A DNA stretch of 62,000 nt from Phoronis australis (Eukaryota; Phoronida; Phoronidae), in the NCBI GenBank assembly GCA_002633005.1, contig NMRA01000165.1, forward strand, positions 377,541-439,540, given 5' to 3'. A model generated the notes under the pieces. The model worked only from the letters and a program-made list of their open reading frames with translations. It ran no database searches and was not told where the DNA came from. Shown one piece after another: positions 35,992-47,900 of this stretch; position 1 is the stretch's first letter, and the number at the start of each line of letters is the position of its first letter. Position numbers and translations under genes: made by a program.

Positions 35992-37317
35992 AGGCGAAGG
36001 CAACCTTTTTTCATGTCACTTTTAGCAAAAATAAGGTTTGTTGATTATCCCAGACACATTTTTCACTTAATTACAGCTTTTCGTAATTTGATTAATTTCT
36101 CGTCCTCTACTCCGGAAGTGACGTTTTGGGAGGCAAGAGCTTCGCGCCAATTTCTTTTCATTATAGTCTGACTGTGAGAGCTGTCGAGTCAGTCGTTGTT
36201 CTATCTCGGTTGTGATAAGTTCGGTCGTCGTTTGCTTGTGTTAAGTCAGTCAACATGCCACGCTGTTGCTGCGTGCCGGGATGTACTCATTATCGTCTCA
36301 CACGCGCTTTGGGTACCTTGCGTCGCTTTCTGAAGGATGACACACTTCGCCGTACTTGGCTAGCTCGGTCATGTGAAAAACGCAGCGCTACCCGTCCACG
36401 CAACGTACAAAGCAGTGGAGGGTTACCGAGTGTGTGTCACTCAAGCATTTTTTGCCGTCAGATTATGACAGATATGTACGCTGAATTGATGAAGGTCCCT
36501 ACGAAACATCGCCTGAAGTAGGGTACCATACTGTCGCTGTTGATTCCCGGCAGTGCCCCGTCGCCAATCCCGAGAAGTGCGTTTTTGAAGTGAGAAGCTT
36601 CATGAGCTGTTGCCACTATATACAGTGACTGGAGGCACTTCATCGACTGTCAACCGTGCCTCCGAACGTACCCCATTGCGTGCAATTACGGGAACTAGCA
36701 GTGATTCGCCCTGTGCTGTTGTCTCTAGCCCAGAGCCTGTAAGCAGCCCTGCAGCGATGTTGAATAGTGGGAGTGAATACAGGCTCAGTTCGACGACCAG
36801 TGAAGAGGACAGTTCGTCATCCAATGAACAGATCGGTGAGCCTAAGTTTGATAAGTTTATTGTGGACTTGTATAGGAGCTATTTGGAAGCTGCCAGGTGT
36901 GTGGCGAGGGAGTCACACGACGGAGCAGTTTGGGTGCTCAGATCACCCTCCAATGGGAGTGTGTCGTGGGACACTCGGGCAAGTGGGACAGTTCTTCCTC
37001 TGTACGTGAGACGATAATGAGTACACCCCAGTACGCAGCAACAGCGTGGCATGTTGACTGACTCGTAAGCAAAAGGAAACGACGACCGAACTTATCACAA
37101 CCAAGGTAGAATAATGACTGACTCGACTGCTCTCACAGTCAGACTATATGAAAAGAAATTGGCGCAAAATTCTTGCCTCCCAAAACGTCACTTCCGGAGT
37201 AGACGACGAGTATTTAATTAAATTACGAAAAGCAGTAAATAAGTGAAAAATATGTCTGGGATAATCAAAGAACCTTATTTTTGCTAAAAATGACATGAAA
37301 AAAGGTTGCCTTCGCCT
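35992..37317 (+). mobile_element. Non-autonomous Kolobok-like (TTAA) transposon, copy 2, 1326 bp
   Basis: Exact TTAA flanks at 35988-35991 and 37318-37321. Inverted repeats 35992-36301 and 37006-37317 begin AGGCGAAGGCAACC. The interior keeps a THAP-like reading frame (36255-36521) and a Ser-rich frame (36610-37017). The 904-bp copy at 8693-9596 equals this element with about 435 bp of interior removed (roughly 36294-36728). Neither copy encodes a full transposase, so both would need an autonomous relative elsewhere. Confidence 0.8.
36255..36521 (+). pseudogene. THAP zinc-finger fragment of the TTAA transposon
   Basis: 88 codons: MPRCCCVPGCTHY, then LRRFLKDDTLRRTWLAR, then SVCHSSIF. Spacing and the Cys...Cys, DDxxRxxW and final VC..F elements fit the C2CH THAP DNA-binding fold, but the canonical HxFP is LRRFL and the last Cys-x2-His is disturbed. 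It stops shortly after, so it is a truncated, probably inactive remnant. Confidence 0.65.
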
Positions 37318-37459
37318 TTAAAAAAGTTCCCAGCTGTGCGTAGCTGCCCACCCCCTGAGTATTAAGTTTCTCAATGTTGAAAATGCCCTTGGCATTTACC
37401 CAGCCAAGATTAGGTTGTATCAAATTTATAAATCAATCATTGTGTTGACGAATTTACAA

Positions 37460-37549
37460 GTACTAATTGTTTGTATTTTGCAGATAAATTGATCAAGTAA
37501 AAGAACCGCATTTAAGAATCAGCGTCAAATTTTCACAAGTTACAGTTGA
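37460..37549 (+). other. Candidate 5'UTR acceptor and leader of the carrier
   Basis: A pyrimidine-rich ...TTGTATTTTGCAG closes at 37483, 66 bp before the ATG. If it is used, 37484-37549 is 5' leader, an upstream noncoding exon exists, and the 35992-37317 transposon sits in the first intron. If it is not used, the promoter lies between the transposon and the ATG. Confidence 0.4.
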
Positions 37550-37566
37550 ATGGATTCAAACTTTTC
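37550..37566 (+). CDS. SLC25A22-like: Carrier coding exon 1 (M-D-S-N-F-S, 17 nt)
   Basis: The ATG is preceded directly by an in-frame TGA (37547-37549) and has G at +4. Five codons plus TC end at donor GTAAGT (37567). The split codon TC|A gives Ser6 with exon 2, producing an N terminus of the same length pattern as human SLC25A22 (…S-L-P-x-K-x-I-N-G). The match in phase and sequence supports it, but the exon is very short and unproven. Confidence 0.75.
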
Positions 37567-40500
37567 GTAAGTATTCAAACCGACTAGCTGATTAGAGTGG
37601 GACTGTGTTTTGTCTTCGTAAGTATTCAAACCCACTAGCATTAGAGTGGAACTGTGTTTTGTCTTTATCTAGTGTTGGTCTTTTTGACAGTTTTGTAATC
37701 TTGAAGACTTGATGACCTCTTGATATTACCAGTAAACACAGCTCAAGGTTAAAGGAAGTTCTGGAGATTGCAATAAAATTCCAAGGCATTCAAGGGACTT
37801 TAAAAGTGTTACTGAAATTCTAGTGCAGCTCCAAGGTGCATGTCCACACTTAGTCTTCAACACTCATATTGTGTCCTTTATCTAATTATTCTGACAGCTT
37901 ATCAGGCCTCCAACACTCAGCCTGATAAATGGTCAGTGACCTGAATTAAACTGGTTTGCCCTCCAGGCCACTTTACCAAGAATTAAATGTAAATCTATGA
38001 ATATTTTACTCACATAATTTGCTAAGTACCTTTTATCTAGCTAGTCCTAAACACAAAATCATTTCAGCTGTGACCTGCTCATCCTGGGAAAACTAAGTAA
38101 ATTAAATGATTCTACTGTGCTTTAATCGCTTACGATTTACTTTTACATCAATTTTCACAAGAGTTGATGGAAAATTGAATTTTTCATTCCCTGTTTAAAT
38201 GTGTTTTAAGTGCTATATTTCACTGCATATTGTCAAGTATGTAATCTCTCCAATACTAATCTGAGTAATAGGGTAAGTTGACTACTGTCTTCATGTGTTA
38301 TTTTGCAAACAAGAAAAAATTGATATACTCACTGGATTAAATCCTTTTTATTTTCATGGCAGACTTTATGATTGGTAAAGTCTCACTAATTTTGGACAAA
38401 CGTAATTGTCAAAATTGATCTATTTTTGTTTTTCAAAGCCTCATGTGAATGACCACAGTTTGTCAAAACATTGTGTGTAGGTAGCTATGGTGCAGAACTT
38501 TAAGATGTTGAAGCATTTAGTTGGGGCTACTTCTCTGTCTCGAAAGAAATCAGGGAATAACGTTTCACTTGTGAGCCATATTGTTTCCTTAACTGGTGAG
38601 ATTTTACCATTGTGTATTTCTAAAATTCCTAATAATCTGTGTTGTGACCACTTTCTGATCACGCAATAAACATAAGATGATTTAAACAACAGTTTAAGGG
38701 AACAAGTACACTAAAACATGTGACATAATTGGGTGTTTAGGGCCTAGAAACTGAGCTGGCTGCCTCTACAACTAGTGAGTCATACAATCGAGATGATTAG
38801 CTCATGTAGAAGCAGACAGCTCAGCACTGGCCCTTAGATTTGGTTACAGTAAAGTCCCTCGAATTTCAAAGGCTTGTGAAATACCCACAGTTTTCCAGAA
38901 CATTGTCAGATAGTAATTATGACGAACTATAGCAAAGCAATGAAGCATTTGTTTTATGTTACTAATCTTTTTGTGAACGAATTCACTTTTCCAGCTTATA
39001 ATGTCTCAGTTTGGTGCAATTTTACTGTAACCTGTTTCTAGCAGGCCACGCTTTGTTGGCACAGGCTTGAGGTTTGGTTCTTGATAGCCTTTGATGTCTC
39101 TCATGTATTCCGCAGTTTCATGTTTCAGCTACAACTATGCATTATTGTAATCTCAATTTCGCACCAAAATAGTTGCTGAAATTGACATTTATACATTTTT
39201 CAATGGCCGATATCTTCCTTAAAATGTTATGAAATCCTTAAATGTTTTATGAAATCTACACATTGCAAACCATGGTGATCAAGTCAAATTGCACAGTGCA
39301 GACTGTGGTGATCAAGTCAAATTGCACAGTGCATAACATGGTGATCAGTGCAAACCATGGTGATCAAGTCAAATTGCACAGTGCAAACCATGGTGATCAA
39401 GTCAAATTGCACAGTGCAGACCATGGTCATCAAGTCAAATTTGCAGTGTGGACCATGGTCATCAAGTCAAATTTTCTTCAAGTCCCACACAGTGGTGATT
39501 AGGTGAGATTGATACTTACTTCAAACTAATAAAGCAAGTTGACAATGGTGAATCTTTTGGTTGAAGCAATCAATGAGCTCCAGTGGTCCACGATTCAGTT
39601 TTGTCATGTGTAATTGCCATATCAAAAAAATAAAATAAAGGGTTTCACCAGTTCAAACATGATCCAATTGCTGTAGTTCAAAGATGGCCTTGCATTTGCT
39701 TTTATGTTAATTTTTGTCCACAAATTTGCTAAAATGTAATTCCATTTGTGTGCGTGATGTTATTCACATGTTATGCTGTGTAGGAGACTATTATAGAACA
39801 TTGCCCAGTTTACCTGTGCATGTTTCAGACTGGTACCCAAGGTGATCAATGGTAGTATTGCGGGTATCGTGGGCGTCACCTGTGTCTTCCCTATTGACCT
39901 GGTCAAGACAAGACTCCAGAACCAACAGACTGGACCCAATGGGCAACGACTGTACAAGAACATGTAAGTACAATGTGGTTAATCACTGCTGCTATCAGTT
40001 ACTGGATATTTAGTCCTGCTCCCAATATCGCTGATGAAATGGTGTCCACAAAACAGGTTTATGTCCATAGTGTAGGGAGAAAGTTAAACATGATGAGCTA
40101 TAGTACATGGGCATTCCTTAAAAATAATGAAAATCCTGGAGGCCTTCATGTGGAGAATTTCTTGGCTTACACTGATCATGGCTTTTGATTGTATCCTTAA
40201 GCCCCAGACAACTTTTATGATGCCTATTCAACACGCCCTTTGTATTGATGTAGTATGAGCTAATGAAGTGGAAAGGTAATAGCTAGGGCTACTTTCTTAA
40301 CACTGGTGGTTGTTATTACACCCAAATTGGTTTTCTCTGGCATTTGGACAGACTTAAAGCCTGAAAATTCCAGAGTAGTTTTAACTTGGTACATTTTAAA
40401 TGTTACAAAGTTAATTTGGGTTGATCTTGACAAAGGACCACTTCCCAAAGGAACATTGGTTTTAAATATGTTTCATACCTATTTTCATTACTTTATTTTT

Positions 40501-43500
40501 AATACTCCTGTCTACTTGTTTTTTTCTTACTGGTTATGGTTGCTATCTTTTTATTTTGTTTTTAACCGAAGTATCAAAACAACTTAGAAGTCAGTTAATT
40601 CTGAACCCATCCCTGAATGATTATAGCTACACCAAACATGTCACAGCAAACAAAACTACCCATGTCATTAGTTCAAGTTCAATCTTCATTAAAACTGAAA
40701 TCAAAAATATATGCAAAAGTGTAAATATGGTGATAGCCACATTGAAGATTTTGAACCTCGATGAACTATTAAGCTAAAAACTATGAACATTGGGTACGAT
40801 TGAAGATAAACGACTGTGCGTATTGATATACTCGGTGGATTTACAAACGTTGATCAGAGTTAATAGTATCACGTGGTTTATTCTAAATTGAAACATCTAT
40901 AAACAACACACAGTGACTTTCATGTAACCCTATTATTCACGGCATGTATTGTAACAGTTATTGAGTCAGCACCTTTTTATGTAAAACTTATCCACTGGCA
41001 TATATCTGATCTTTAAATGCGTTGTTAAAAATATGACCTTATAAGCAAATAGAATGTCAGAAATATATAACTCGTCGTTGGTTTTAGCGTACGCTGCAAT
41101 GGCTCATAATTTTAATGATTTTTGATGGTTTCTAAATTGCACAAACCAGTGTTTATTTTGTAAAACAAAATAGAATCAATTTTACTCCATAATGTTTGTC
41201 GTCCATGTTGAGATTTAGCTTTACCATTATGTTAATTTGGTACATTGCACTACTCTATCAGTTACTGATCCATATCACAGGGTCTCAATTTCCCCAGTTC
41301 CTGCACATTATTCAAGAACTCCCTCATGTCAAACTAAGTGCTCTTGTCTTGTTGGATTCATGTATTATTGATGAGTCTATTCTCAAATACTGTCAGCGAA
41401 CAAAACTAATTGGCACTGTAAAGTCTTTCATCTTGTTCCATTGTGATAAAAGACTTTCAGCAACAACTGTGAATTTTAGATTTAAAGCACAGACTGTAAC
41501 ATTTTAAGCATTTATGTAGGTTTGGAATGGTTGATTAACACCCTTTATTAAAATAGATTGCGTAAACATCTACAGGTATGTCTTTTTAATGAGGGACATC
41601 TAGAAGGTAATTTTACAATCTAGAAAACAATTAAATTTATGCTGTAAAGCAAGTTTCACACAATCCAACTTGGAAGTACTGCATGTTGTTGGCCAAATTT
41701 GCCCTGTACGCAGTGCATTTGATCAAGATGTTTAGACGTGTTTGGACGTTCTGAAAACTACCTGGATGTGATGGGGGCCTTATGGGAATTGAAGGCCTCC
41801 AGTGCACTCCTACTCTTGTGGGCAGCAGTTTTCAGATCCATCCGCATGTCTCTGATCTTTGACCTCTCCCTACTCCTATTCTTCCTCTGGCTGTTTTGAC
41901 CTTTCCCCATCCTGCTTTCTCTTAGCTGACCCTCTAAAACTACCTGCGCACTCAACCAAAGTCAGTGGAATCCATTCTCTTTGTGCTGTCGGACTTATTT
42001 AGGCAATTCTTCACTATTATCAGGCAATATAGCTGACAAGTGAATTCTTTTTGTAAAATCTCTCCAAAGTAATAAATATTAAAGAAAATATAGTTTTTAT
42101 TAACATGGTTTGTACTGTGTAGTTGCCATAAAACAACTTTTGGTAAACTGAATTTCCATTATTTGCAGCAAAATAATCGGCTTGTGGAAAATGGATTGCT
42201 GACAATTTGGCAATTATTTTCCTTTGCAAAATAAGTGATGAATTACTGTACCAGCTTGCACAATCACAAACATTTTAAGTTTTCTTCACCAATCTCCTTT
42301 AAATATGTTTGTCAGATTCCTCCCATGGCACAGGTGCCTGTATTATAGTTTTGATGTGTAAATTTTCCCCAGGCCAATAATCAAGGGTCTTTGCAGTCTT
42401 TGAGCTTTTATAATCTCCTTTAATCTCATACATTTCTGGTTTGAGATGCTTGCCACATTGGTCTTACAGTTCAGATCGATGTAAACCATCACTTAGAGGG
42501 ACTTCATTAAATAAATAACTCTTAGTTGAATAAAGTGCACTAAGCAATTTCTTCATTTTCCTAATGCTGTCTTAAATTAGTTTCAAGGCTAATGGCTAGT
42601 TTAAGATGCAGCATGGTGAAATTTCAATAGGAAAGTTGTATATACCATGTGTGCACCCAGCCTGAGAAGTAGGGGGACTCGAATTTTTGAGAATGTGGAC
42701 CTTTTACTAAGTTTCGCGGGGTACATTCAGAGGTATGAATTGTGCATTTGCTGAATTTTGGTAGTTCCTGCCTTTTTAGTGGAATTTTGTCTCGTTTTCT
42801 ACTTTTTCTTGAAATTTTTGTTTCTCTGAGGAGGACTTTTTGGTTCACTTCGCCAAATGGGGGGGGGCTTGTTCGAGCCTCTCCCGAGCTCCCCCTGAGT
42901 GCGCGCATGCATACTTGTTCAAACGTCAACAGTATGCTAGTTCTTTCGTAAAATGGTGAAGTCAGTTAGACTAGTCTTGTGCACACTATTTTACATCCAC
43001 TCTGTTGTTCAAATACTGTGCACAAAAATGCCACAATAGGTTGTCTTCATACATTATAGATGATCAACACAGCTATCTGGTCTCTTGCTTTATTTCTTTA
43101 TTAGAGTGGTAGAAATCAATGGTGACCATCAATAATACATATACACGCATAAGCTTTGAGTACTTTTCATCTCCGTGTGAATGTTTCGCCATCAAGAGAC
43201 ATTAATTTCGAATTAATAATAAAACCTGTTTATCATTATATGAGTTATGCAATGATTTTTCATGAAAACTGCAACTATTGCCATCCTGATACAGACACAT
43301 AATGAAATAATGTGACAAATATAGTGCAATATCAAACTAGGAAATTTTTAACAGTTTATTACAGGTCACTAATAATACTAGAACACAATTGTAGACTCTT
43401 CAATTGTAGTCAGCCTTTTAGTTAGGTTAACAGATTGTGTTAAGTCCGGTTTACACTTCAAAAGTTGACACGGATCAGCTGAGTTGTTCCAGTGTGTAAA

Positions 43501-44884
43501 CGGACTGACACAGAGCAAATTGACACCGCGGTGACAAATTTTTGCCACCCGTTTGTGAGGTAGAGCAATTTGCGCCCAGACATCTTGCTCCGTCTCAATT
43601 ATATGTCTAAACGTGAAAATAGAGTGAAGTTAATGATTAAGTGTAAGGACAGGTGACAAATACAGAAATTTAATTTTCAGAGTTATTATCCCTGTCTGTA
43701 AAGTTCAATTATCATCATTATAATCACTCTACAATTTATTGCCAGTGTTACTTGTATCTCTGTACTTTTCACTTGATAACTACGGTACTGTATTCATTGT
43801 TTGATTCTCCTATGCATTATCTGCAGGTTTGACTGTGCCCTCAAGACATTCAAGGGTGAAGGCCTGCTGGGAATGTATAGAGGTAACTTGTGGTGGTTGT
43901 GCTATTGTTTTCCATTAGGTGTATCTTGTTGGTACATGTACAGGGGCAGCAAGTTGTATTTTGGTGGTGGGTTTTCGTGGGGTGAGTTCCCTAACGCAGG
44001 TACAGTAAAAATAAAACACCAGTTTCATTACAAAGTTGATCTTTTTTATTTTCAAAAACTACGGTAAAAATTCTCAAACTCAGAGCTTGTCTAAAATTCT
44101 AGAAATAGGCAATATTTGCTATCCCAAATTCAAGAATCACCGGAAAGATGGCAAAATTATGCAATATGTAGATTGAAAACACATTGTCCAAAATTTGAGA
44201 AATAAGGTGAACGCCAAAATTGCCCTTGTCCCAAATTCCAGAATCAAGAAAATTTAGTTTTTGCAGGAGTTTCTATGTTCCGGAGAATTTTTACGGTTGT
44301 TTAATTATTGTGAATGCCAACAATTTCTCAGAAAATCTGATGGTTGTGAGATGTGGTACAGCTGCATTTGAAAATGATGAAGTATTTGTATTTGGTGCTG
44401 CTACTATTTCTTAACTTTAGTCCATCATAATTGTATCCTAATTTGGTGAGATTATATCACAATTTGTGGTTGTTGCTAGCGTTGCTGAGCAACCAAATGT
44501 TCTGCAAGGTGACACACCAAACCTGCAGTGACCTGACTTATTCAGTAGCTCATCCCTATTTCTTAATTCCCATTGGCTATCAGTTTAACCACATTAATTT
44601 TGAAACATGATAAGTTTACCCCTCTGAATTTTCAGGTGGTCTCTCAGTGTATCAAAGAGTCATTGGTGAGAGATGACCAGCTACTGAGCAGGTCAATATA
44701 TATTGTTTGTGGCTTAGCAATAAATAAATCTGCCTATAAACAGTGTATGCCTGTCAAACTTGCAAGTTTGAAGAAGATTAATAAGGGCAACTTGCCATGG
44801 CATTACTGTTGAATATTGAAAAATGATTTGGACATATTTTTGTAGTAGGGTCCTGCATAATCTAAGTCACACACACGCACACGC

Positions 44885-44917
<33 letters not shown>

Positions 44918-47900
44918 TCCTAGTAGCTGGTTATCTGTTTCTAATACCTGGGATGCCATGTATTTCAATATCCAGAAAAAAATTAATGGGATTAATTCCA
45001 CATATAGTTGTGTCCCCAAGGACTTCTGTTGACTATACAAATACTGTCTGGTACTTTTGTAAAAATTCAGAACACTTGGGAAGCTATCTTGATAACAGCC
45101 ATGTCTGTGCGGTAGGGGGGCCAGACAGTGCAATACTCCGCATGTGCCAACGGCAGTGATTTTCTAATACATTGAAATGGTAATTGAGTAAACAAACAAT
45201 GGTAACTCATGAATAATATTTCTGGTATTAGTCTCAGAGATATTTAGTGGAATTCAGAATACTGGTAAATCCTGTCCCAATACAAAAAAAAAATCCTATT
45301 AAGCGATTACTTCCTCTAAATTTCACATGGGAATGACAGTAATGGTTCAGTGATACACTCACCACCAGATAAAATTGGAGATGCCGGGGTAATCTTACCA
45401 TGTTTCAACATTACAAGCATGGAGGTCCACTTGCCTAGTAACATCAGTATGTTATGTCAGGTGGTAAAATGTTGGTTGGTGTCAAAAACATTGTCATGGA
45501 TTTGGTGTTCATAGAAAGTCAGTAATTGCAGTGCTTACAGTGTGCACCTAGTCTCATTTGAGTATTCACAGGTTCATAGCTAGACTTAGACTTTAGACTT
45601 TCTTCTCTTTTCAGTTGCATTTTTGAGATTTTTTTATAAGTTCATGTTTTTTTAGCAGCCACGTTTGTTGTATTTTTATTCTGTCAAGAGGAAATTGGAA
45701 TGTAATTCAATGAAAGCAGCTATCTTATGACTAAGCTGCATTTGCTCCGTTTAGCTGGCTAAAACGAAAACCAGATTAGGTGGTTTACTTTCACCCCAGA
45801 GTATCCAGCGAAGTCCTCGCCACATCAAATGCTTGATGGAGCCATCACGGATTGAAGTCAGCTAGTCGCTATTCATGGACTTGGCTGAACGCGGTGCTGG
45901 ATGAGATAATAGCAGTTGTAAATGAATACACCTGTTTATCATTCGAGTTTCAAAGTTAAAAAAACAAACAATAAGTAAGGCAAACAACCAACATGACTGT
46001 TTAAGAAACTGAAAGTAAATAGTAGCCGTCTTTGAATTTTTAAAATTGAGCCTTTATAAGAGAAATTAGCGAATATATTTTCTTCAGAGTTGTGGCTAAG
46101 CCACGAGCATTAATTTGTAAGTTGATTATCTTGACGTGTTAGTAACAGTCTGGCTTTGGGGTAACAATTAACCCAAAGTGTCAGTGGGAGTTGTCTTATA
46201 AAAAGTCATCTCGTAATACTCCTCATGTTACATTGGAAATGCACGCAATCATCATGAAGTTGTCACAACTCTGAATCCCACAAATGCCTTATTGTTAACT
46301 TATACACATGATTGTACAAACTTGATCTGCTGGACAGGTGTTCTTACACTTTGACCATAGGCAATTGGTAAACCTTACCTGCGGGGGTGACATAAACTGT
46401 CCATTCTGTGTCATTCCATACAACTTTACGTAGTAGTCATACTGGTCGAGTTCAGCAGACTTTTAAAGAAATTTTCAAACTTGTTACAAACTTTTGACAT
46501 CAGAAATTTGGCCCATTTCACGCCATCTTATAGATTTATAGGCTTATAAGAGCCTGGCGTCACCAATAGTGCTTACCAAGACCACTGACCTAAGTTCATT
46601 TGTGTGAAGCTGGTTCCTTATCACATCAGCGGTGACTTTAATGAAATAAAACACTGGCTGAAATATATTGCAATATCGTACATTGAAACTTTGAAGCACC
46701 ATAATGAAAACGATAATTACAACTTCAGGTGCAAAGAATAAAATTAAATTTCTGTATGAAATTGACTTTCAGTCTATTCAATTGGTTTTGTTGTTTTAGT
46801 TGTACTACTAGTAGCTGTGTTCTCTAAACACAAGAGGACAGTACATGCCTGTTGTAAAGTGCCAATAAGTAAAGATAAACATTAGCCATGCTGAATTACC
46901 TGTGGCATGTTGTGATCATGCAGGTTTTAAGGGTATATATGTAATTTGCATAGTGACTGTGGAAATTACTGGACCCTCATGATGGAGAAGATCATTTGCA
47001 TAGAAAATTATGTGATTATTGAAATACTGATTTAGTTTGAACACGGACCATTGGCGGCACAAAAAATCAGCAACAAGCTAGTTTAGTTACAACATGACAT
47101 ACCAAGTTTACTACCCACTGTCTGCTTCACCTCCGATAATGTACGTGATTGGACGTGGACAACTTGAATTTTAACTTGTCTTCTTTCAAAGCTTGAATTG
47201 TTTTTTCCGGCATGCAAAATCAAAATATACACCCGTCATTGAAAGGCACGTATGTACCAGTGTTGGTGATTGTGACTTCTTGAATCAATGTTGTTGAATA
47301 AAAATAGAATTACATGGCTTTTGCATTGATAGAAAAAGACATCATCATAAATATGTTGATGTCATATCTCTGGCTGTCAGTCAGGTCTGCTAATAATTAC
47401 ATGGGAGTGTCACGGTGGAGTATGGTACCGCTCTACATATTCTTACAAAATTAAACAATCGTTTTTTCAAGAGGCGAGAGTGAACAAAATAAGTAGAATG
47501 GTCAAAAATATTGTAAGCCCAATGTACACAATGAATAGAAAGTTTTAAAAAATTGTAGGTTGTATTTTGGCTTCTCAGGTATTGTACTTTTTTCATTGTT
47601 ACTGTGTCGAGCAATGTAAATTATCCACATGGTGTGATAAATTATGGTGCATTGTATACATAGTTTTGTATGAAGTAACAGTGCCAGTCATTGCACCATG
47701 TTTGAATTAACAGAAACTTAAGGTAAAATAGTGTTGTTGTTAACTAATTTGGGTGTGCTAAAAATTAGAATGTGCGAAGTTGTAGATTTTGGTTACCACT
47801 GGCAGTCAGGGGTCTGTTACACCCAATGGGCATTCTGGAACATGCTGCTTTGTTAAAATTACTTTTTTCTTTAAAAAATCTAAGGATTCATGCTTTTGTT

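Noticed and set aside
36610-37017. Ser-rich 135-codon host gene
   Set aside because: It lies entirely inside the TTAA transposon and runs into its right terminal repeat; it is element sequence.
39257-39480. CRISPR array
   Set aside because: Units abut without unique spacers and the context is an animal intron; it is a minisatellite.
41758-41955. Minus-strand Lys/Arg-rich frame in carrier intron 2
   Set aside because: Low-complexity, short, no start or splice context; a chance frame.
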